A DNA stretch of 47,068 bases from a virus. The notes below the pieces were generated by a model. The model ran no database searches and was not told the origin of the DNA. It saw only the letters and a program-made list of their open reading frames with translations. The stretch is taken from IMG/VR virus record IMGVR_UViG_3300035199_000718, positions 1-47,068 of that record; one strand, given 5' to 3'. Position numbers and translations under genes: made by a program. Of the stretch, positions 41,523 through 47,068 are shown piece after piece (position 1 is the stretch's first letter; each line of letters opens with the position of its first letter).

Positions 41523-41825
41523 TTATGCCTTTTTTCTAAAGGGAATAATTTTGTTTAAAAACTTTTTCCTTTTTTGACAACCACACCCCTCTAAACCCGA
41601 CCATTTCTGTACGGTTTCTTCAGTGATGCCCAATTTAGAAAAAACATTACCAATAACATCCCCTAAGCCATCTTTTTTTTCCTCGTAATTCTTAAGATTA
41701 ATACCTTCTTTTTCTAACGCATTAACTACTAGGTCTAGTTTTTCTTTTTCGTGATTCATATTTTGCAATACCGTGTGTTGATGTGCATAAACCGTATTAA
41801 TATTTACCGCGCTATAAGCTTGCAT
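41523..41825 (-). CDS. Small coiled-coil protein with GCGC tail motif
   Basis: A 100-aa protein (or 105 aa from ATG 41840). ATG 41825 has GGGGT 8 bases upstream. The middle is helical (HEKEKLDLVVNALEKEGINL), and the end has GCGCQKRKKFLNKIIPFRKK, a Cys-pair followed by Arg/Lys and LN that I associate with short phage proteins near structural genes. Followed by phoH after 4 bases. Function unknown. Confidence 0.6.
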   Translation of the reverse strand: MQAYSAVNINTVYAHQHTVLQNMNHEKEKLDLVVNALEKEGINLKNYEEKKDGLGDVIGNVFSKLGITEETVQKWSGLEGCGCQKRKKFLNKIIPFRKKA

Positions 41826-41864
41826 AGTTATATACCCCATTCTTAAGTGTGAATTGTTAAAAAA

Positions 41865-44800
41865 TTAATGATCGGATGCTGGAGGCATCACTGGAATGAA
41901 TGCAGAACTAGTTGCAAGACAATCCTTTATCCAGAGACGACCCTCCTTATTTGTGGGCGTTACACTGAAGTGGGTCGATTGTGAACCTTTAGAAAGCATA
42001 GGACAAGAAGTATTCGTTAAGTTATACTTGTAATCACAATTGCCAGTTTGTGTTAAATTTTGCTCACGACATCCAAAAGGAACCCAAAGCTTACCAGCAT
42101 TTCCTGAATGACCAGCGTGTAATACCATCCAATCTCGCCATAGAAAATCACCATCTGTGCCTACATACTTCCATTGATCAGTATTAAATGGACCTGCAAT
42201 AGTAGGACAGTTACCATCTATATTATATACATCCCAATGAGACAATGTAAAAGCTTCCGGTGTAGTAATGTTTTGATTAGCCTGATAATATGCATTATTA
42301 TATTTAACCTTAGCGCCTATACTATAGGTTGAACTTGCACTGTATGCTGATATATCTTGTCCACAATCTATTAAGTCCCACACTTCAAAACCGCCAACAT
42401 CTACCGTAAAACCATCGGCACACCTCTGTGTTTCGTTACGACTATCATACTGTGTAAATTTATATATTTGTCCATCATTACTAACAACCGCACCCCATTG
42501 ATACTGAACACCACATTCCCACTCTACCCCATCAACATCGACATAAGACGAATTAGTCCTTGCTATATATGCCTGTCCTTCATAAGTAACGCGATCTCCT
42601 ATTACATATTTATCATTTTGATTATATGCTGGCGAATTAACAATAGTAGCCGGATTATTAGGCCACAGATTAGGAAAATTAGGAGCAGTACCTGTTGCAA
42701 TATGTTCGCTTAGTCTAATACCATTAGCTAAAGCTCCTGTTTGTTCAAAAGAAGCTCGCGTTAAAGGAAAATTTCGTATATATAACCATCGGTCTGATGA
42801 CCAATCCATTTCTGGTCGCCAGTCAGGCGTTGCCAAAGCATTAGCTTTGTACATTCCGTTGGACATAAATGCGGCGTCAGTATTAATATTATATCTTGCT
42901 ATATTAGCCCACTCACTAACTGGAGATCTAGATCCAGTAATTTCAGAGCCCCTATGATACCATCGAAGATTCCATCGTACACAATTGGCTACTGGGTTTT
43001 CATTATAGCCAACCTCACGGGGATAGGGCATTGCCTCATTCTGTGGAAAACCAAAATCATCCAAATTTTTATGAACTCCAGTAACATTATCCCACCAAAC
43101 CGCTGCTACTAAAGGTTCAACGCGTTCGTCTAATCGATCATACCCCTCAGACATTGAACAAACATGTACGGCGGGACAGAAAAAATCGGTAGTTATTTCT
43201 TGTACATATGAGCCAACGTTACCTGCCCCACGAAAATCTACATCTATTGTTTTTAGATGAGTAGTATTAGTGTTTTGAGCATATACGTGATCGGCTCGTA
43301 CAGGTCGAAAATTTTTCGCATCGCCATATATACGCTGACCATCTACTACCTCTCCACTATTAATTACTACATTTTCTATATAACTATTCTCCCCGTTCCA
43401 TTCCTTATGTTGAGGTTCATCTGTAGGACGATGACCGGTAATACTATAGGTAAAAAGATCCTCATCTATTACTAGCTCATTGTCTATTAATAATCTAACG
43501 CGATAATTATAGTCTTCTATAACTCCAGAGATGTCACCCAGTGATGAATAAGTCCCCATCGGCCTTCGAGACTTGTTCGCATCAATATCCTCACACTCTA
43601 TTTCGTGCCAAAGAGTGTGATTCTGTCCGTCAACAAAAGCTGTTGTTTGAAAACCGGCTGCACATCTTACATCTGGATCTCTAGTGTCTAAATATCCGGG
43701 TTTATATCTCTTTCCACCGTGTGAAACAAATTTAGTTTTGTAGCTATAGTTTCGTCTACAGTCCCAATTAAATATCGAACTGTCTTCGGTACACGCTAAA
43801 GGCAAGCCCCATCTTTCAACGATCTCAAGATTACTACAGAATCTATGCGGTGTTAAATATCCCTGATTGGGCGAGCCTATTGGCCCACAGTCCGCATCTA
43901 GTGGAGTCACACATCTTACCTGACATCCTCTCCCATCGTATACTTTTGTAACTACGTATCCCTCTGGACAGCTGCAACCTGCTGTGCACCCATCACAGCT
44001 ATCCTCATTATCACATCCATACCACTCACTTAAATCCCTCCCATCACAGCCCACGGCCACTGGGGACTGCATACAACTACGGTCAGTTACGTCGGTACAG
44101 GAAAACCCTTTGTCTCCTCGCCGTGCTTCCTGAAAGACACCCGCCACCACGGAACCGGGCTGAACGCCAGCGCTTGTCCATCCAAACCCATCTGGCATTG
44201 TAGGATAATATCGAGTTTCCAACTTAGTACATAGCGTCGAAGCCATAGCAGCAACATCGATATAGTCTTTTCGGGAATAACGTGGCGCTGTTTCTTTTGC
44301 TCTAATTGGCCCTGAGTCATATACAATAATCATTGAACCATGAATCAGGGGTTTTGGTCGGCCATAAAGTCTTGCTGTATGTTGAAACGTATCAGTATGA
44401 AGAATATCTGGTATAGCATTACCATGAGATGCACAGTTAGCATAACTATATTCTTCCTTCGGTAAAATTCCAAACGCATCTTCGTTATCGTTCGAAACAA
44501 ACTCCCAATCTCCCGCCTCCCGAATGTCCGATTGGTAGAAATAACCCTCTCCCCATACCATATGTGAAGCATCACCCCTACCGGCAAGACCTGTTCCTTT
44601 TGGTCTTCTACCCTGAAATCCAACAACAATACTATCTTTATAAGTAAAATCATATGTAGATTCAGTCTCAGGATTCTCTCCCCAATAACGCGCGCACTGT
44701 AAGTCTGTAGGATCTAGACGTAGAGCTGGCTGACCGTCAACTTGATCATAGTCTTCAGCGCTCCCACCGTTAGATCTATGAAACTGACTAGGTACTTCCG

Positions 44801-46331
44801 CATAATGGATCATACCTAAAACTCGTTTTGGAACTCTAATCGCATAAGAAAATGGCTGTGGAATAGTTCGTTGCATCATCAGACCATAGGTGTTAAGTCG
44901 ATTACAACCACCCTCTATCGTATCGAAATTCCTGTCAAAACCACCGAAAACTGCGTCGACTTGGACATTATCGGTTACCATATCCTTTTCCCATGTCCAC
45001 TCCTCAAATTCTGCTGATGAATGACGTTGGTTGTTCTCTATCGTACTAACTAGATATACAACATTTTTATGAGCACAACCTTCGCCGCAATAACAGTCGC
45101 TTTTTCCTTGCTCTATTTGGAGGCTTCGAGACCCCATAGTTGATGAATAGGTAAGAACGTGGCTATTGCCAAGCTGATCGGAATCGGCTGCTTCAGTTCT
45201 AGTAATCATTCCATCTTCTACAATATTAGTGCTATTACCATAGATATTATCCCAGTTGGAGTGCGTAAAATGTAATTGATATTCATTAGCAGATAGCATT
45301 GTTATTTTACCATCTGGATGACTATCGAAGTCATTCATAATGTCAATTTCACCCCATCCTCTTCCCAGTGTGCCGTCTAGACCTACATAGGTCTGTAGCT
45401 GATTCACAGTACGATAAGTCGCCTTCGGTACATTACCCAGTACCCCCATGTTCACTGATAGAGTTCCGAACTCAGAATATTCTTCCGTAAGCTGCGCCGC
45501 ACCTAAAATCTTAGCAAAGCCAAACTCTGGTGATCCAGTTCCTAACGCATCATCTTTATCGGCAAGTAAGTTATTTCCATGCGGAGGAAAGCCACCTCCA
45601 GTACCTGATATCGGTTGTGCCCAATCTACAAACAATACATAACTATCTGTAAGTTGTTTTGGGTCAGTATAGTTTGACCGCAAAGGAGGTAGAGGTTTCA
45701 TCTTACCCTGAGTAATCAAATTTTCAAATGTTGTTCCGTCACCTTCAAAATCCTCAGTCACATACCAACGATTACATCCGTCAGTTTCGTCATAGTCACA
45801 ATCATACTTCGTAGTCGTTTCAATAAGATCCCCGGACGCAAAAGTATCGCTTGCGTTAAAGTATTTACGACGAGGAACTACAAGTCCGTCACCACCGACT
45901 ATGCTTGCCCAATCCGTATTATGAACCAAATGCCATGCATAAGATACTGGATTGTCATAGGCTCCACTATGACGAGCAGCTAGAGTGACTGTATCCGTAA
46001 GCCAAGCACCGCTAGGAAATTTAAAGTCAACATCATAAAGAGATTTATAAGGATTAAATCTAAAATAGTGCTGATTTTCAGTACTATCCTTTGGAAGGCA
46101 ACACTCCTTGTCAATACATTGATTCGGGTCATTATGGATAAATGGTCCATAATTACATGTATCGTCCGTATAAGAGTTTATATTAGAACGAACATTCTGA
46201 TCCATTCCCGACCAGTGAACTCTCTCACTACTGATATTTAAATTAAAAGGCTGTGCAAGCCAAGGATAATACCCTCCGCACCCACAAGACATGTCTGACG
46301 ACGTTGTGCCCGGACTACCATAATCAGCCAT
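41865..46331 (-). CDS. Giant Cys-rich virion-like protein with carbohydrate-binding modules
   Basis: A 1488-aa protein on the minus strand, starting at ATG 46331 behind AAGGAG. Two modules in the last 300 residues, YNQNDKYVIGDRVTYEGQAY and YSASSTYSIGAKVKYNNAYY, follow the chitin-binding type 3 (CBM5/12) pattern. Mid-protein (about 43.93-44.07 kb) an EGF-like Cys cluster occurs (CDGCTAGCSCPEGY). Dozens of further Cys are spread through the protein, unusual for a cytoplasmically made phage protein. No signal peptide is seen. Probably a tail-fibre, baseplate or surface adhesin. No enzymatic domain recognised. Next upstream gene is similar in style. Confidence 0.7.
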   Translation of the reverse strand: MADYGSPGTTSSDMSCGCGGYYPWLAQPFNLNISSERVHWSGMDQNVRSNINSYTDDTCNYGPFIHNDPNQCIDKECCLPKDSTENQHYFRFNPYKSLYDVDFKFPSGAWLTDTVTLAARHSGAYDNPVSYAWHLVHNTDWASIVGGDGLVVPRRKYFNASDTFASGDLIETTTKYDCDYDETDGCNRWYVTEDFEGDGTTFENLITQGKMKPLPPLRSNYTDPKQLTDSYVLFVDWAQPISGTGGGFPPHGNNLLADKDDALGTGSPEFGFAKILGAAQLTEEYSEFGTLSVNMGVLGNVPKATYRTVNQLQTYVGLDGTLGRGWGEIDIMNDFDSHPDGKITMLSANEYQLHFTHSNWDNIYGNSTNIVEDGMITRTEAADSDQLGNSHVLTYSSTMGSRSLQIEQGKSDCYCGEGCAHKNVVYLVSTIENNQRHSSAEFEEWTWEKDMVTDNVQVDAVFGGFDRNFDTIEGGCNRLNTYGLMMQRTIPQPFSYAIRVPKRVLGMIHYAEVPSQFHRSNGGSAEDYDQVDGQPALRLDPTDLQCARYWGENPETESTYDFTYKDSIVVGFQGRRPKGTGLAGRGDASHMVWGEGYFYQSDIREAGDWEFVSNDNEDAFGILPKEEYSYANCASHGNAIPDILHTDTFQHTARLYGRPKPLIHGSMIIVYDSGPIRAKETAPRYSRKDYIDVAAMASTLCTKLETRYYPTMPDGFGWTSAGVQPGSVVAGVFQEARRGDKGFSCTDVTDRSCMQSPVAVGCDGRDLSEWYGCDNEDSCDGCTAGCSCPEGYVVTKVYDGRGCQVRCVTPLDADCGPIGSPNQGYLTPHRFCSNLEIVERWGLPLACTEDSSIFNWDCRRNYSYKTKFVSHGGKRYKPGYLDTRDPDVRCAAGFQTTAFVDGQNHTLWHEIECEDIDANKSRRPMGTYSSLGDISGVIEDYNYRVRLLIDNELVIDEDLFTYSITGHRPTDEPQHKEWNGENSYIENVVINSGEVVDGQRIYGDAKNFRPVRADHVYAQNTNTTHLKTIDVDFRGAGNVGSYVQEITTDFFCPAVHVCSMSEGYDRLDERVEPLVAAVWWDNVTGVHKNLDDFGFPQNEAMPYPREVGYNENPVANCVRWNLRWYHRGSEITGSRSPVSEWANIARYNINTDAAFMSNGMYKANALATPDWRPEMDWSSDRWLYIRNFPLTRASFEQTGALANGIRLSEHIATGTAPNFPNLWPNNPATIVNSPAYNQNDKYVIGDRVTYEGQAYIARTNSSYVDVDGVEWECGVQYQWGAVVSNDGQIYKFTQYDSRNETQRCADGFTVDVGGFEVWDLIDCGQDISAYSASSTYSIGAKVKYNNAYYQANQNITTPEAFTLSHWDVYNIDGNCPTIAGPFNTDQWKYVGTDGDFLWRDWMVLHAGHSGNAGKLWVPFGCREQNLTQTGNCDYKYNLTNTSCPMLSKGSQSTHFSVTPTNKEGRLWIKDCLATSSAFIPVMPPASDH

Positions 46332-46346
46332 ACCATCTCCTTCTTC

Positions 46347-47068
46347 CTATACATTAACCCAACCCGGAATAATATTACAATCATACCAAACTAAAATATC
46401 ACTTCCAACATGCCCTTCGACATAATGACCTTGTTCGGGAGCGGTGCTCATACCATGTTGCCATTGCACAACACAACCGGTAGTGTTTATATATCTCGCA
46501 CCATTTTGTAGCTGCCAATCGCTATTAGTAGCTGCGGGTGGTCCTTCAATAGGTTCAGGGCCAACCGCCTTCCATCTTTTACGATATTCTAAAACGCGAC
46601 CCCAATTCCGATAACCTGTTCCTCCCACATTAAATTCACCGGGCGGATGACCCTGAGTAGCTTTATAAACAACGTCTTCACATTCATTATCGTAAGCTAC
46701 AGCACTACTTCCTACATACTGCTTATACATTACTAGATCGCCTTCTCTATATTCAAGAGTTGTATCATGTCCTGATGCTGATATAATAACCTGATCGCCT
46801 ATCATATAAGTTTTCGACGAATCATAATCATCTGGCAATATAAATGGCCATACTACAATTTGACCATCTTTCATAGAACTTTCAGCAGGAACCCACACAG
46901 CAGATGTACCACTACTACAAACACCCGCAAGAACCTTTCCTCCACCTCCACCACCTACTAACCAATATTTAGATTCAGCAGTATCATAATATGCTAAATT
47001 TTTTGCACCCTTACTAACAGTAGAATCAGTCCAATTTTCCACTCGAATCGTAGGATCAAGAATCGGTT
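46347..47068 (-). CDS. Virion-like protein with carbohydrate-binding modules, 5' end beyond window
   Basis: The frame is open through the right edge of the window (the residues PILDPTIRV precede an internal GTG at 47042), so this is the C-terminal part of a longer protein. It contains KYWLVGGGGGG and DSSKTYMIGDQVII, the start of a CBM5/12-like strand set, plus REGDLVMYKQYVG. The end DILVWYDCNIIPGWVNV is Trp-rich. It ends 15 bases before the start of the giant Cys-rich gene and probably shares its transcript and virion location. Confidence 0.65.
   Translation of the reverse strand, partial: PILDPTIRVENWTDSTVSKGAKNLAYYDTAESKYWLVGGGGGGKVLAGVCSSGTSAVWVPAESSMKDGQIVVWPFILPDDYDSSKTYMIGDQVIISASGHDTTLEYREGDLVMYKQYVGSSAVAYDNECEDVVYKATQGHPPGEFNVGGTGYRNWGRVLEYRKRWKAVGPEPIEGPPAATNSDWQLQNGARYINTTGCVVQWQHGMSTAPEQGHYVEGHVGSDILVWYDCNIIPGWVNV

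Noticed and set aside
42468-45642. Plus-strand and other-frame minus-strand reading frames inside the 1488-aa gene
   Set aside because: They are short, overlap a long gene with domain-like repeats, and have no own regulatory signal.
1-47068. tRNA genes, CRISPR arrays, insertion sequences, attachment sites or group I introns
   Set aside because: Genes fill almost all of the window; the gaps are about 110 bases or shorter and contain only hairpins and promoter-like strings, with no cloverleaf, direct-repeat array or transposase.

Overview
This window looks like part of the genome of a large, AT-rich tailed phage (Caudoviricetes). The evidence is a dense set of mostly overlapping genes that encodes a nearly self-sufficient replication, recombination and dNTP-synthesis machine, together with virion-like beta-helix and carbohydrate-binding proteins, a PhoH ATPase, a phage-type sigma factor and many short proteins of no recognisable family. 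No capsid, portal or terminase gene is visible, so this is probably an internal segment of a bigger genome. The host cannot be named from the sequence. I saw no tRNA, rRNA, CRISPR array, insertion sequence or integrase. No gene-free stretch exceeds about 300 bases; the largest gaps are about 80 to 110 bases and hold promoters, terminators or nothing I can recognise.

Layout. 1-3645: virion-like genes, namely a truncated coiled-coil membrane protein, a 211-aa protein with biased codon use, a beta-helix protein and a small basic protein. 3671-9224: SSB, a lone glycosyltransferase, dUTPase, thymidylate synthase, a ClpP-like protease and a second probably abundant structural-type protein; three clear hairpin terminators lie between 2.0 and 9.2 kb. 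9257-13576: a membrane coiled-coil protein overlapping a permuted papain-fold (YiiX-like) hydrolase, then a deoxycytidylate deaminase and a class II (B12-dependent) ribonucleotide reductase. 13600-23325: small zinc-ribbon and unknown proteins leading into a recombination and replication operon (RecA, an EDxHD-type nuclease, DnaB helicase, DnaG-type primase, dNMP kinase, HAD phosphatase and two more PD-(D/E)XK nucleases). 23322-27507: a bacterial-type DNA polymerase III alpha subunit split into two genes with a DEDDh exonuclease gene between them. 27539-28054: a sigma-70-like factor. 28047-35493: a nine-gene glycan block (glycosyltransferases, a nucleotidyltransferase, a methyltransferase-like fragment and orphans). 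35486-38324: a second EDxHD nuclease, a candidate single-strand annealing protein, a zinc-ribbon protein, a truncated DnaJ and a small membrane protein. 38467-40601: an actin/Hsp70-fold ATPase and a lysine-6-dehydrogenase/saccharopine-dehydrogenase-like enzyme. Transcription then converges: 40579-47068 is on the minus strand and carries PhoH, two small genes, a 1488-aa cysteine-rich virion-like protein and the 3' part of another virion-like gene that runs off the window.

How it fits together: RNR, deaminase, dUTPase, ThyA and dNMP kinase would feed dNTPs to a DnaB/primase/split-DnaE replisome with SSB. RecA, several nucleases and possibly a Rad52/Erf-like annealing protein would support recombination-dependent replication. 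The sigma-like factor may read a recurring GTATAATA element found in several gaps. The glycan island probably decorates virion proteins, DNA or the host surface. The most unusual elements are the split polymerase with its exonuclease inside, the actin/Hsp70-like ATPase close to a truncated DnaJ, the lysine dehydrogenase-like gene and the very large cysteine-rich protein.
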